The translations under genes were made by a program, and so were the position numbers. The notes under the pieces were generated by a model, which saw only the letters and a list, made by a program, of their open reading frames with translations, did no database searches and was not told the origin of the DNA. From positions 1-36,748 of the forward strand of contig UQOJ01000015.1 of the NCBI GenBank assembly GCA_900542635.1: a DNA stretch of 36,748 bases, given 5' to 3'. Every line of letters begins with the position of its first letter. Position 1 is the stretch's first letter. Shown in pieces: positions 8,036 to 16,508 of the stretch. The DNA is from an uncultured Collinsella sp. (GTDB lineage: Bacteria > Actinomycetota > Coriobacteriia > Coriobacteriales > Coriobacteriaceae).

Positions 8036-9187
8036 TTACTGTTCGGTTAATGCTGCGGATCGTTTTGGAAGGCTTGCGAGCATGGTAGTCCCGTTCTCGG
8101 AACTTGCTTCGACCTCTACAGCGCCACCGTGAAGCGCCGCAATCTCCCAAACGAGCGCTAGTCCGAGTCCTGCGCCGCCGTATGCCCTGCTGCGGGATTT
8201 ATCCAGGCGAAAGAACGGTTGGAAGATGCTCTCACGGTACTGCTTGGGTATTCCCGGGCCCTGGTCCTCGACTCGCAGGAACACGTGGCTGTCGTTGTCG
8301 CAGATGGAGACGTTGACAGTCGAGCCGGGGTGGCTGTAACGGACGGCATTTTCGACCAGGTTAAACACCAGCCGATAGAGGAGCGTGTCGCTCCCGATTA
8401 CTAAAGCGTCTCCAGCACAATTGAGGGCTATGCCCTTATTTTCGGCAAGTGGCGCAAGGTCGGTGAGGACCTCTTCGGACAAGGGACCAAGTTCCACATC
8501 GTCCTCGCAAGGAACGCTGCGGAGCTCACTCATCTCGAGCAATACCTTGGTCATTCGAGACATGCGCTCAGTTTGTTCTTGTAGCAGGCCGAGCAGCTCG
8601 GCTGTTTCGGCTTGCAAACCGGAGTGCTCGGAGATGAATAGTTCAATCTGTGCTTGCATAAGGGCGAGCGGGGTGCGCAGCTCGTGTGCGGCGTTGCCGG
8701 TAAACTGACGCTGTGCAGAGAACCCTTCGCCAAGACGGGCGATCATGTCGTTGAAAGAGGCGCTGCATCGTTGTAGCTCGGTGGGCACATCTTCGCTGAG
8801 TCTGATTTCGCTTAGGTTGTCAGGCTGCACACGCTCAACCTGGGCGGCAAAAGCTCGTAGCGGTTTGAGCGCACGGCCGCTCACAAAGTATGCCAGCACG
8901 CCGCCAAGGAGTGTGACTCCGGCCGTGATGCACCAGGTTGTCGTGCCAAAAGACTCCTGTGCGTCGTTTACGACGATCGTGACCTTGTCATCGGGGGTCG
9001 CTTTCGTTGGGTCGAACGCCTGGGGCGAATTTTCGCCGGTTGCGTTAAAGGCCGAGATGTTACTGCCGATGGCATCCATGTAGCGCATGCCCGTATAGCC
9101 GACCAGGCAGTTCGTCAGCACGCATGCCGCACACGTGAGCAGTGCCGTCGTAATCGTTATGCGCCATTGCAGCGAAAGCCTTTTCAT
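8036..9187 (-). CDS. Sensor histidine kinase of an OmpR-type two-component system
   Basis: 383 residues, membrane-bound. Membrane segments at about 10-33 and 84-107 enclose a short external loop of some 50 residues. A HAMP-like linker (about 105-155) leads to the dimerisation domain with the phospho-accepting His168 in 'AAHELRTPLALM'. The ATPase core has the N box (NLVENAVRYS, 276-285), G1 box (DQGPGIP, 308-314), F box (FQPFFRLD) and G2 box (GGAGLGLAL). All catalytic residues are present. Its ATG overlaps the stop codon of the response regulator gene (ATGA at 9184-9187), so the two are translated together. The small sensor loop suggests sensing at or in the membrane. The specific signal cannot be read from the sequence. 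Confidence 0.95.
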   Translation of the reverse strand: MKRLSLQWRITITTALLTCAACVLTNCLVGYTGMRYMDAIGSNISAFNATGENSPQAFDPTKATPDDKVTIVVNDAQESFGTTTWCITAGVTLLGGVLAYFVSGRALKPLRAFAAQVERVQPDNLSEIRLSEDVPTELQRCSASFNDMIARLGEGFSAQRQFTGNAAHELRTPLALMQAQIELFISEHSGLQAETAELLGLLQEQTERMSRMTKVLLEMSELRSVPCEDDVELGPLSEEVLTDLAPLAENKGIALNCAGDALVIGSDTLLYRLVFNLVENAVRYSHPGSTVNVSICDNDSHVFLRVEDQGPGIPKQYRESIFQPFFRLDKSRSRAYGGAGLGLALVWEIAALHGGAVEVEASSENGTTMLASLPKRSAALTEQ

Positions 9188-9858
9188 TCGCTATCCTCCA
9201 TAACGTAGCCCTCTCCAATCCGATTGCGAATCAGGTCGTATCCCAAAGCGCTGCGTAGCTTTTTGCGGAGTGACGAGATGTGAACGCGGGTCGCGTTGCT
9301 AAAGCTGTTCACGCTGCTATCCCAAACGTGCTCTATAAGCTCCTCTTGGCTTACCGGTCGCCCCTGATTAAGCATCAGGTATTCCAAGATTCCCGTTTCC
9401 TTGCGCGTAGGAGATAGGGCCTCACTGTCCACGGAAGCGATGCGCGCCTTGGTGTCAAAGTTGAGCTTTCCGCAGGTTAATACTATGTCGCTTTGTGCGA
9501 AGCGCCTGAGGGTAAGGCTGCGGATCCTTGCCGCAAGCTCGTCAAGATGAAACGGCTTGGTAAGGTAATCGTTGGCGCCGGCATCGAGTCCGGCGACCTT
9601 GTCGGCGACCTCGCCGCGTGCGGACAGAATCAGTACCTTGGTCTCGCAGTCGGTTTTCCTAAGTTCCCTGAGCACGGTCATGCCATCGATACGGGGAAGG
9701 TTGAGGTCGAGTACCACGAGGTCAAAGACTTCGACGCCCAGCAGGTCGAGCGCCTCCTGTCCGTCGTGGCAGCAGTCGACGCTGTACGCCAAGTTTCGCA
9801 AGCTGCGCGCGATTGCATCGCACAGCGCTCGCTCGTCTTCGACGATCAAAATACGCAT
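9184..9858 (-). CDS. OmpR/PhoB-family response regulator
   Basis: 224 residues. The receiver domain (1-115) has the acidic pair in 'VEDE', the phospho-acceptor Asp51 in 'LVVLDLNLPRIDG', the conserved Ser in 'ILSARGE' and the Lys in 'LTKPF'. The C-terminal winged-helix DNA-binding domain (about 125-220) ends in 'RNRIGEGYVM', typical of OmpR. The start at 9858 is set by AAGGAG (9865-9870) six bases upstream; an ATG 18 bases earlier would place this ribosome site inside the gene. It is the first gene of a minus-strand run with the sensor kinase, a LuxR regulator and the giant surface protein, and it is divergent from the redox operon at 9949. A TATAAAAT stretch at 9898-9905 (minus) may be part of its promoter. 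Confidence 0.95.
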   Translation of the reverse strand: MRILIVEDERALCDAIARSLRNLAYSVDCCHDGQEALDLLGVEVFDLVVLDLNLPRIDGMTVLRELRKTDCETKVLILSARGEVADKVAGLDAGANDYLTKPFHLDELAARIRSLTLRRFAQSDIVLTCGKLNFDTKARIASVDSEALSPTRKETGILEYLMLNQGRPVSQEELIEHVWDSSVNSFSNATRVHISSLRKKLRSALGYDLIRNRIGEGYVMEDSE

Positions 9859-9948
9859 AACAGTCTCCTTGCACATTCCAAATCGCGCTTAACACGGATT
9901 TTATAGTCGATATGGTCCAATGGTCGCGTAACGAAAGGAGTGGTCAGG

Positions 9949-10095
9949 TTGTTCAAAGCGGTAAAGCCCGTGGTACAGGTCGCTTTGTTGATCGTCGGAA
10001 TTGCCATGGTGTGCTTTGGTGTTATGCGTGGCGAGGCGGATGCCGTGCTGGCCAAAGCGATTAGGCTGTGCTTGGAGTGTATCGGAATTGGATAA
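9949..10095 (+). CDS. CD1871A-family CXXC micro-protein
   Basis: A 48-residue protein starting with TTG; AAAGGAG (9934-9940) lies eight bases upstream. It has one hydrophobic segment (about residues 8-25) and ends in CLECIGIG, with Cys41 and Cys44 forming a CxxC near the C-terminus. This layout, ending 'CLECIG', matches the CD1871A family of small CXXC proteins, known mainly from genomes. The last eight bases overlap the polyferredoxin gene, whose TTG start lies within ATTGGATAA, so the two are translationally coupled. Family members usually sit beside such ferredoxins and thioredoxin-like proteins, as here. A role as a membrane-tethered electron or thiol carrier is inference. An ATG-only gene search would miss it. 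Confidence 0.82.
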   Translation: MFKAVKPVVQVALLIVGIAMVCFGVMRGEADAVLAKAIRLCLECIGIG

Positions 10096-10990
10096 AAGAG
10101 AAAACACTGCGTCGCATGTTTTGGCCCGATTTCGCGGATTCATTCAGGCGGCGGCGACGCTGGTCACCAACATTCACCTGCCAAACTTTGCCAAAGGCGG
10201 CATCTATCAGGGCGCGGGAAAAACAGTCTGCGTACCTGGACTTAATTGCTATTCGTGCCCCGCGGCATCGGGTGCGTGCCCCATCGGGTCGTTCCAGTCG
10301 GTGGTAGGTTCATCCAAGTTCAACTTTTCTTACTATGTTACCGGTACGCTCATTTTGCTCGGCGTGCTGCTGGGACGCTTTGTATGCGGCTTTCTGTGCC
10401 CGTTTGGCTGGCTGCAGGAGCTGCTTCATAAGATTCCCGGAAAAAAGTTCTCCACGAAAAAGCTTAAGCCGCTCACGTACATCAAGTACGTCGTGCTGCT
10501 GTTTGCCGTGGTGCTGCTGCCCGTCTTGATGGTTAACGACGTGGGCATGGGCGACCCGTTCTTTTGCAAGTACATCTGTCCGCAGGGTGTGCTCGAGGGC
10601 GCCATTCCGCTGGCCATCGCCAATGCCGGCATTCGATCTGCGTTGGGACATCTCTTTACTTGGAAACTTGCCGTTCTCATTGCCGTGGTAGTGCTGAGCG
10701 TTTTGTTCTACCGCCCCTTCTGCAAATGGATTTGCCCACTCGGCGCATTCTATGCGCTCATGAATAGGGTGTCCTTGTTGGGGATTCAGGTTGACGCGTG
10801 CAAATGTGTCTCGTGCGGCAAGTGCTCAAAGGTTTGTCAGATGGACGTTGATGTGGTCCGCGCGCCCAATCATGCCGAATGTATCCGGTGCGGAAAGTGC
10901 ATCGGGGCCTGTCCCGTCGATGCCATCGGCTATCGCTATGGCCTGGATGTGTCGGCGGAAAAGCTTCCCTTGACCGCTGATAAAAAGTAA
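10088..10990 (+). CDS. NapH/MauN-type membrane polyferredoxin (4Fe-4S)
   Basis: 300 residues. After a short N-terminal region there is a cysteine group GLNCYSCP...ACP (Cys54, 57, 64), then membrane helices (about 84-101, 131-150, 193-209) that carry CGFLCP (100, 104), CKYIC (160, 164) and CKWIC (212, 216), the marks of the 4Fe-4S binding 'polyferredoxin' family. The C-terminal cytoplasmic part has two ferredoxin motifs, CKCVSCGKCSKVC (238-250) and CIRCGKCIGACP (265-276), enough for two 4Fe-4S clusters. The TTG at 10088 is taken as the start (GGAG at 10074-10077); no good ATG exists nearby. It probably moves electrons across the membrane to the thioredoxin-fold lipoprotein encoded next. The physiological donor is unknown. 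Confidence 0.9.
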   Translation: MDKRENTASHVLARFRGFIQAAATLVTNIHLPNFAKGGIYQGAGKTVCVPGLNCYSCPAASGACPIGSFQSVVGSSKFNFSYYVTGTLILLGVLLGRFVCGFLCPFGWLQELLHKIPGKKFSTKKLKPLTYIKYVVLLFAVVLLPVLMVNDVGMGDPFFCKYICPQGVLEGAIPLAIANAGIRSALGHLFTWKLAVLIAVVVLSVLFYRPFCKWICPLGAFYALMNRVSLLGIQVDACKCVSCGKCSKVCQMDVDVVRAPNHAECIRCGKCIGACPVDAIGYRYGLDVSAEKLPLTADKK

Positions 10991-11019
10991 ACAAGCTTCG
11001 ACAAAACGGAGGAATGACT

Positions 11020-11991
11020 ATGAAGCTTTCTAAGATTGCGGCCCTGTTTATGGTGCCGGTATTGGCCTTGTGCCTTGTGGCATGTTCGGCGCCCGGTGGC
11101 AATGCGAGCGAATCTGCGAGCTCCGATCCTAAGATCGCAGAACTCACTGCGCAGAAGCCGGCCAATGCCGACGAGGCCGCCGAGCTGTATGCGAAGCTCA
11201 TGCAGAAGGAGAACGAGATCTTTTCGAGTGATAACGCGCTGTGGGAAAAGGTATTCAATGCGGCAAATAAAGACTCGACAATGATTGAGGACGGCAGCAA
11301 TTACGGCGATTTCTTGCTCAAGACCATCGACGGCGCCAAGGATGAGTTTACGGCGGATGAGCTTAAGACGCTCAAGGCCGGTGCGCAGCAGATCAAGGAA
11401 ATCGAGGACAAGCTCGAGAGCTTGGAGAAGGAGTTCCCCGGCTGTGGAAGCACGCCGAGCGCAGGCGAGAGCGTCGATGCTTCGACCGCTGGCATGACGG
11501 CTGGTGCCAATGCTTCGAGCGAGGCGACGAAGTTCCCCAGCTTTACGGGCAAGGACCTGGACGGCAACGACGTGAGCAGCGACGAGCTGTTCTCTAAGAA
11601 CAAGGTTACCGTCATGAACTTCTGGTTCACCACTTGCAAGCCGTGCGTGGGTGAGTTGGGCGATCTTGAGAAACTGAATCAGGAGCTTGCCGAGAAGGGC
11701 GGCCAGGTCGTGGGCGTCAATTCCTTTACGCTCGATGGCAACAAGGGCGAGATTGCAGATGCCAAGGACGTGCTGAGCAAGAAGGGCGTGACATATAAGA
11801 ACATCTGGTTCAAGTCGGATAGCGAGGCCGGTAAGTTTACGTCAAATTTGTTCTCGTTCCCGACGACGTATGTCATCGATCAGAATGGCAACATCGTAGG
11901 GGATCCAATCGTGGGAGCCATCAGCTCCGCCGAGCAGCGCGCAGCACTCAACAAACTTATCGACCAGGCGATTGCGAATAGCGAGCAGTAG
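11020..11991 (+). CDS. TlpA-like thioredoxin-fold lipoprotein
   Basis: 323 residues, exported. The lipobox LVAC puts the acylated Cys at residue 22. Residues about 30-140 form a charged helical region, perhaps a coiled coil. From about 168 to the end is a TlpA/AhpC-TSA redoxin domain with the active site C206-K-P-C209 ('FWFTTCKPCVGEL') and the cis-proline at P281 ('FSFPTTYVID'). It would reduce disulfides or peroxides outside the membrane. The start at 11020 is preferred because GGAGG (11008-11012) is seven bases upstream; the ATG at 11014 is too close. It follows the polyferredoxin gene by 29 bases, so electrons from that protein may keep its CxxC reduced (CcdA- or ScsB-like role, inferred). 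A terminator follows at 12071. Confidence 0.93.
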   Translation: MKLSKIAALFMVPVLALCLVACSAPGGNASESASSDPKIAELTAQKPANADEAAELYAKLMQKENEIFSSDNALWEKVFNAANKDSTMIEDGSNYGDFLLKTIDGAKDEFTADELKTLKAGAQQIKEIEDKLESLEKEFPGCGSTPSAGESVDASTAGMTAGANASSEATKFPSFTGKDLDGNDVSSDELFSKNKVTVMNFWFTTCKPCVGELGDLEKLNQELAEKGGQVVGVNSFTLDGNKGEIADAKDVLSKKGVTYKNIWFKSDSEAGKFTSNLFSFPTTYVIDQNGNIVGDPIVGAISSAEQRAALNKLIDQAIANSEQ

Positions 11992-12070
11992 AAAACGCGT
12001 AAAGCATAGCGAGGATCGTGTGTCGCTGTGCGAAGTAGTTCGCTCCCTTTCAAGATAAACTCCACCATAT

Positions 12071-12097
12071 AGAGGTCCCGCTCGGGACCTCTTCTTT
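12071..12097 (+). terminator. Rho-independent terminator after the redox operon
   Basis: Nine-bp stem AGAGGTCCC (12071-12079) with GGGACCTCT (12084-12092), GCTC loop, and a TCTTTT tail. It closes the three-gene redox operon. Confidence 0.85.
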
Positions 12098-12245
12098 TAG
12101 GCACCGTCCCGTTCGTTTTTTGATGCGGTTCCCTACATTCCTCACTGGCGCCGGCAAAAAATGGGGATAGAGTAGGACAAACGCGTCGAATACGAACGGC
12201 GGGGGAGAGCGGGCGAATGTGCCTGCGCAGGAGAGGTTGCCGTCC

Positions 12246-15200
12246 ATGCTGGAGCTCAAAGGTATTTGCAAAAGGTACGTTACGCAGTCGTTTACGCAGG
12301 TGGCGCTCGACAGCGTGAGCCTGTCTTTTCGCGATAACGAGTTCGTGGCCATTCTGGGACCTTCGGGGTCGGGCAAAACTACGATGCTCAACGTTATCGG
12401 TGGGCTCGACCACTTTGATTCTGGCGACCTGCTGATCGACGGTATTTCGACCAAAGACTTTCACGATCGCGATTGGGATGCCTACCGCAACAACCGCATC
12501 GGCTTTGTGTTCCAAAGCTATAACCTCATTCCGCATCAGACCATTTTGGAAAACGTGGAGCTGGCGCTCACGCTCACGGGCGTGGGGCATGCCGAGCGCC
12601 GCCAGCGTGCGCGCGAGGCGTTGGAGAAAGTCGGCTTGGGCGAGCACGTTAACAAGCGCCCGAGCCAGCTTTCGGGCGGGCAGATGCAGCGCGTGGCCAT
12701 CGCCCGCGCCCTGATTAATGATCCCGAGATTGTGCTGGCAGACGAGCCGACCGGCGCTTTGGATTCAACGACATCCGTACAGGTCATGGACCTGCTCAAG
12801 GACGTGGCGCGCGACCGCCTAGTCATCATGGTCACGCACAATCCCGAGCTGGCGTACCAATATGCCACGCGCATCGTCAATCTGGCGGACGGCAAGATCA
12901 CCGACGATTCCGATCCCTTCGATGCTGCCAAGGTCGCGCGTCGCGAGGCAAAGCCTACGCGCAAAACCTCGATGAGCTTTGTGACGGCGTTGGGGCTTTC
13001 TGCCCGAAACCTCATGACCAAGAAGGGCCGCACGGCCATGACGGCCTTTGCGGGCTCGATTGGCATTATCGGCATCGCGGCGATTCTGGCGCTGTCCAAC
13101 GGCGTAAACGGCTACATCAAAAAGGTCGAGGAGGATACGCTCTCGAGCTACCCGCTCACCATCTCCAAGCAGGATTACGACCTGTCGTCCATGATGGGCG
13201 GACAGGGGGCTGCGGATGACGACTCGCCTGAAAACGTGGATTCATCCGACGACAGTGCCGGCGGCAAGGCTAAAGGAACCGATAAGATTCCTGTGGTCAC
13301 GGCCGTAAAGGATATGTTTGCGAGCGTTAAGTCCAACGACATGACGAGCTTTAAGGCATGGCTCGATGCCGGTGGCGACGGCATCGATAAAGAGGTCAAC
13401 GCCATTCAGTACGGCTACGGTGTATCGCCGGTTGTCTATCGTGCCGGCAAGGGCGATGAGAAGCCTGTCCGGCTGGTGCCCAACGCCATGACCGAGGCCA
13501 TGAGCGGAGGCGCGAGCTCGGCGGCAACGGTGAGCATGGAATCCATGGGAACCTCGGTCTTTAACGAGATGATCGACGACCAGAGCCTGCTCGACAGTCA
13601 GTACGATGTCGTCGCCGGTCATTGGCCCACGTCCGCCAACGAAGCCGTAATGGTGCTCTCGAGTCGTGGCACGGTGGGTGACTACACGCTCTACAGCATC
13701 GGCGCGCTGGATATCAATGAGCTCAACGATCTGGTAAACAGCGCTATGACGGCTGACGGTGGGGTCGAAACGCCCGAGACCGGCACCGAATTTACCTACG
13801 ACGATGCGCTGTCCACGACGTTTAAGGTGCTGTCGCCGGCCGATGCCTATCGCAAAAACGAAGAGACCGGCATGTGGACTGACATGTCTGACGATGCCGA
13901 CTTTATGACGGCCAAGGTTGCCGACGGTATCGACGTGCACATTGTGGGTGTGGTGCGACCTAACGAGACCGCCAACGCGAGCGCGTTGTCTCCGGGTATT
14001 GCCTATACGCATGCACTGACTCGCCAGCTTATGGAGCGCGCCGCCGATTCGCAGATTGTGCAGGAGCAACTCGCCCACCCCGAGACGGATGTCTTTACGG
14101 GCAAAACCTTCGACGAACTGCAAGGCGAGGCCAAGCAAGGCGTGGATCTGGGCAGCATGTTCAGTGTGGACGAGGCAGCGCTCAAGAGCGCGTTTTCGTT
14201 CGATACATCTGCGCTCTCGGGTGCAGCCGGCGGTATGGACCTTTCTGGCATCGATCTGTCGGGGCTGGACATTGACCTTTCGGGCGTTGGCAAGGACATC
14301 GACTTCAGCGACATCATGGCAAAAGCGCCAACCCCAGATTTCTCGGGTATCTTTGACGGTCTGGAACTCACGCCCGAGCAAATGCAGCAGGTGGGAACAC
14401 TAGCCAACCAGCTGTTTGAGGGCTTTTTGCAGTCTGATCAGTTTAAGGCGCTGTCGCCCGAAGACCTTAAGGACGCGTCAAAGCTCGCCGCCGCATTCTC
14501 GACGTATCTTGAGAATGATGCCGCAGCCCAGCAATATCTGGCTCAGCTCAAGGCACTCGGTGGCGATGCCCTGGCCGAGCGCCTGCAACAGGCGATGACC
14601 GACTATGTGCAAAAGCAGCTGGCTCCGTATCTGCAGCAGGCTATGGATCAGGTGATGAAGACAATTAGCGAGCAGATTGCGACGACGGTATCGTCCCAGC
14701 TCAAGGCGGGCGCGGCAGGGCTCATGGGCCAGATAGCGACACAGATGTCTTCGAGTTTTGCCAACCTGGCGGGCGCTATGCATATGGATGCGAGCGCCTT
14801 TGCCCGCGCCATCCATTTCAGCATGGACGCCGAGGATCTGAGTTCGCTCATGATGAGTTATGCCAAGGCATCGCAGCTTACCTATGACAACAACCTGACC
14901 ACACTGGGTTATGCGGACGAGGCGGACCCCATCTCGGTCAAGATTTTCCCGCGTGACTTTGAGGCCAAGGAGCGCGTACTCGACCATATCGATGCGTACA
15001 ACAAGCAGGTCAAAGCCGCCGGCCACGACGAGCAGGCAATCTCGTACACCGACTACATGGGCATCATCATGGGCTCGGTGACTGATATCGTGAATACCAT
15101 CAGCTTGGTGCTCATCGCATTCGTGAGTATCAGCCTGGTGGTGAGCTCCATCATGATCGGCATCATCACGTACATCAGCGTGCTGGAGCGCAAAAAGGAG

Positions 15201-15500
15201 ATTGGCATCCTGCGCGCGATTGGCGCGTCGAAGCGTAACGTGGCAAACGTGTTCAACGCCGAGACCTTTATCGAGGGCCTCATTGCCGGCGTCTTTGCCA
15301 TTGTCGTCGTGGTGCTCGTGAGTTTCCCGGTCAATGCCTGGGCACTTGCGGTCAAACAGGTTCCCAACCTGATGAGCCTGCCCGTGCAGGATGCGCTGGT
15401 ACTCATTGCAATTTCGGTGCTGCTAACGGTCGTTGCCGGCCTGCTGCCTGCCCGCAGCGCATCCAAGAAGGACCCCGTCGAAGCCCTGCGCTCCGAATAA
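12246..15500 (+). CDS. MacB-like ABC exporter: fused ATPase and FtsX permease
   Basis: 1084 residues. The N-terminal ATPase (1-225) has Walker A GPSGSGKT (38-45), Q loop, signature LSGGQ (142-146), Walker B with DEPTG (166-170) and the switch His198. A membrane helix follows (about 264-290), then an external region of about 640 residues, then a C-terminal FtsX permease domain with three helices (from about 938) and the 'LERKKEIGILRAIGASKRNV' motif. Thus it has the MacB topology, but its periplasm-side domain is far larger than usual and contains an unusual 'DLSGIDLSGLDIDLSG' patch (about 660-690) and Gln/Ala-rich helices likely to form coiled coil. ATG 12246 (AGGAG at 12229) is chosen; a GTG at 12219 is possible. 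Substrate unknown; export or mechanotransmission roles are possible. Confidence 0.9.
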   Translation: MLELKGICKRYVTQSFTQVALDSVSLSFRDNEFVAILGPSGSGKTTMLNVIGGLDHFDSGDLLIDGISTKDFHDRDWDAYRNNRIGFVFQSYNLIPHQTILENVELALTLTGVGHAERRQRAREALEKVGLGEHVNKRPSQLSGGQMQRVAIARALINDPEIVLADEPTGALDSTTSVQVMDLLKDVARDRLVIMVTHNPELAYQYATRIVNLADGKITDDSDPFDAAKVARREAKPTRKTSMSFVTALGLSARNLMTKKGRTAMTAFAGSIGIIGIAAILALSNGVNGYIKKVEEDTLSSYPLTISKQDYDLSSMMGGQGAADDDSPENVDSSDDSAGGKAKGTDKIPVVTAVKDMFASVKSNDMTSFKAWLDAGGDGIDKEVNAIQYGYGVSPVVYRAGKGDEKPVRLVPNAMTEAMSGGASSAATVSMESMGTSVFNEMIDDQSLLDSQYDVVAGHWPTSANEAVMVLSSRGTVGDYTLYSIGALDINELNDLVNSAMTADGGVETPETGTEFTYDDALSTTFKVLSPADAYRKNEETGMWTDMSDDADFMTAKVADGIDVHIVGVVRPNETANASALSPGIAYTHALTRQLMERAADSQIVQEQLAHPETDVFTGKTFDELQGEAKQGVDLGSMFSVDEAALKSAFSFDTSALSGAAGGMDLSGIDLSGLDIDLSGVGKDIDFSDIMAKAPTPDFSGIFDGLELTPEQMQQVGTLANQLFEGFLQSDQFKALSPEDLKDASKLAAAFSTYLENDAAAQQYLAQLKALGGDALAERLQQAMTDYVQKQLAPYLQQAMDQVMKTISEQIATTVSSQLKAGAAGLMGQIATQMSSSFANLAGAMHMDASAFARAIHFSMDAEDLSSLMMSYAKASQLTYDNNLTTLGYADEADPISVKIFPRDFEAKERVLDHIDAYNKQVKAAGHDEQAISYTDYMGIIMGSVTDIVNTISLVLIAFVSISLVVSSIMIGIITYISVLERKKEIGILRAIGASKRNVANVFNAETFIEGLIAGVFAIVVVVLVSFPVNAWALAVKQVPNLMSLPVQDALVLIAISVLLTVVAGLLPARSASKKDPVEALRSE

Positions 15501-15503
15501 TGC

Positions 15504-15526
15504 GACAAAGGGACTGTCCCTTTGTC
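15504..15526. repeat. Short perfect palindrome, possible dispersed repeat
   Basis: Arms GACAAAGGGAC (15504-15514) and GTCCCTTTGTC (15516-15526) around a single T. It lies between the ABC exporter and the tRNA-dihydrouridine synthase genes. With only three unpaired bases it could form a tight hairpin, but no T tract follows. A degraded look-alike is at 25998-26029. Confidence 0.8.
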
Positions 15527-15553
15527 ACGTTCGTTGATATGAGAGAAGAGTAG

Positions 15554-16507
15554 ATGATCCTTTCGTTGGCCCCCATGGAGGGGATTACCGGGCATGTGTT
15601 CCGTCACGTGCATGCGGAGTGCTTCGGTGCGCTCGATTGCTATTACACGCCGTTTTTGCCGCCGCCGCGGGTGGGAAATCGCTTTGGCGGCAAGGCGTTT
15701 AAGGAGATCGATCCTGCCAATAACCAGGGGCTCAACGTGGTGCCTCAGCTGATGTCCAAGAACGCGGACGAGTTTGTGTGGGCGGCGCAGGTGCTCGCCG
15801 ACATGGGCTATCGCGAGGTCAATCTCAACCTGGGTTGTCCTTCGGGAACGGTTGTCGCCAAGGGCAAAGGATCGGGCTTTTTGCGCAATCTCGACGAGCT
15901 CGAGGCGTTCTTAAGCGATGTGTGCGAGCGGTCGCCGTTGCCGGTGTCGGTAAAGACCAGGCTGGGGCTGGAGAATGACGACGAATACGAGCGCGCGCTC
16001 GATCTGTATTGCCGCATGCCGTTGGCAGAGCTCATTGTGCATCCGCGCGTGCAAAAGGACCGCTATACGGGTTCGCCGCGCAAAGAGTTTTATGGCGAGA
16101 CGCTGGAGCGTGTGCCGTTCCCCGTGGCCTATAACGGTGACATTTTTGATCTTGAGGATATGGACGCGCTGGTGGAGGCCTATCCCGGCACGCGCCATGT
16201 GATGTTGGGGCGTGGCCTGCTCGCGAACCCCGCTCTGGCTCGCATGGTCAAGGGCGGCCCTGCTGCAACGGCTGCTGAGCTGCAGCGCTTCCACGACACG
16301 CTGTTTGCGGCATATGCAGAAGAGATTGGCGGCAATGCGGTCTTCCGCATGAAGGAGTGGTGGTTCTACGCCAAGTGCGCTTTCGCTGATCCCGCTACCG
16401 TCCACAAGATCGTACGCAAGACCAAAAAGGTCGACGAATACCGCGCTGCCGTCGAGCGCGTCTTTCGCGAACAGCCGCTTGCACCCACAGCTCGCTTCAA
16501 CGACTAG
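15554..16507 (+). CDS. dus: tRNA-dihydrouridine synthase
   Basis: 317 residues, the usual size for Dus enzymes, which use FMN and NADPH to reduce uridines in the tRNA D-loop. The start 'LAPMEGITG' is the FMN-binding first strand of the TIM barrel. The NLGCPSGTV motif holds the catalytic Cys95, followed by the substrate loop 'GKGSGFLRN'. Next come 'VKTRLG' and 'IVHPRVQKDRYTG' (phosphate and FMN contacts) and 'LGRGLLANP'. The Dus subtype (A, B or C) cannot be decided by eye, so only the family symbol is given. The ribosome site is weak (GAGAGAAG upstream). It stands alone: a palindrome precedes it and a repeat element (16509-16564) separates it from the convergent glutaredoxin gene. Confidence 0.93.
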   Translation: MILSLAPMEGITGHVFRHVHAECFGALDCYYTPFLPPPRVGNRFGGKAFKEIDPANNQGLNVVPQLMSKNADEFVWAAQVLADMGYREVNLNLGCPSGTVVAKGKGSGFLRNLDELEAFLSDVCERSPLPVSVKTRLGLENDDEYERALDLYCRMPLAELIVHPRVQKDRYTGSPRKEFYGETLERVPFPVAYNGDIFDLEDMDALVEAYPGTRHVMLGRGLLANPALARMVKGGPAATAAELQRFHDTLFAAYAEEIGGNAVFRMKEWWFYAKCAFADPATVHKIVRKTKKVDEYRAAVERVFREQPLAPTARFND

Positions 16508-16508
16508 T

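Noticed and set aside
9898..9905. TATAAAAT on the minus strand as the promoter of the response regulator
   Set aside because: It is an attractive -10, but no matching -35 lies 16-18 bases upstream, so it is mentioned with the gene and not listed as a separate promoter.
12101..12160. GCACCGTCCCGTTCG and GGTTCCC remnants as a further repeat copy
   Set aside because: They resemble pieces of GGGAC-type repeats but show no paired arms, so they may be chance.
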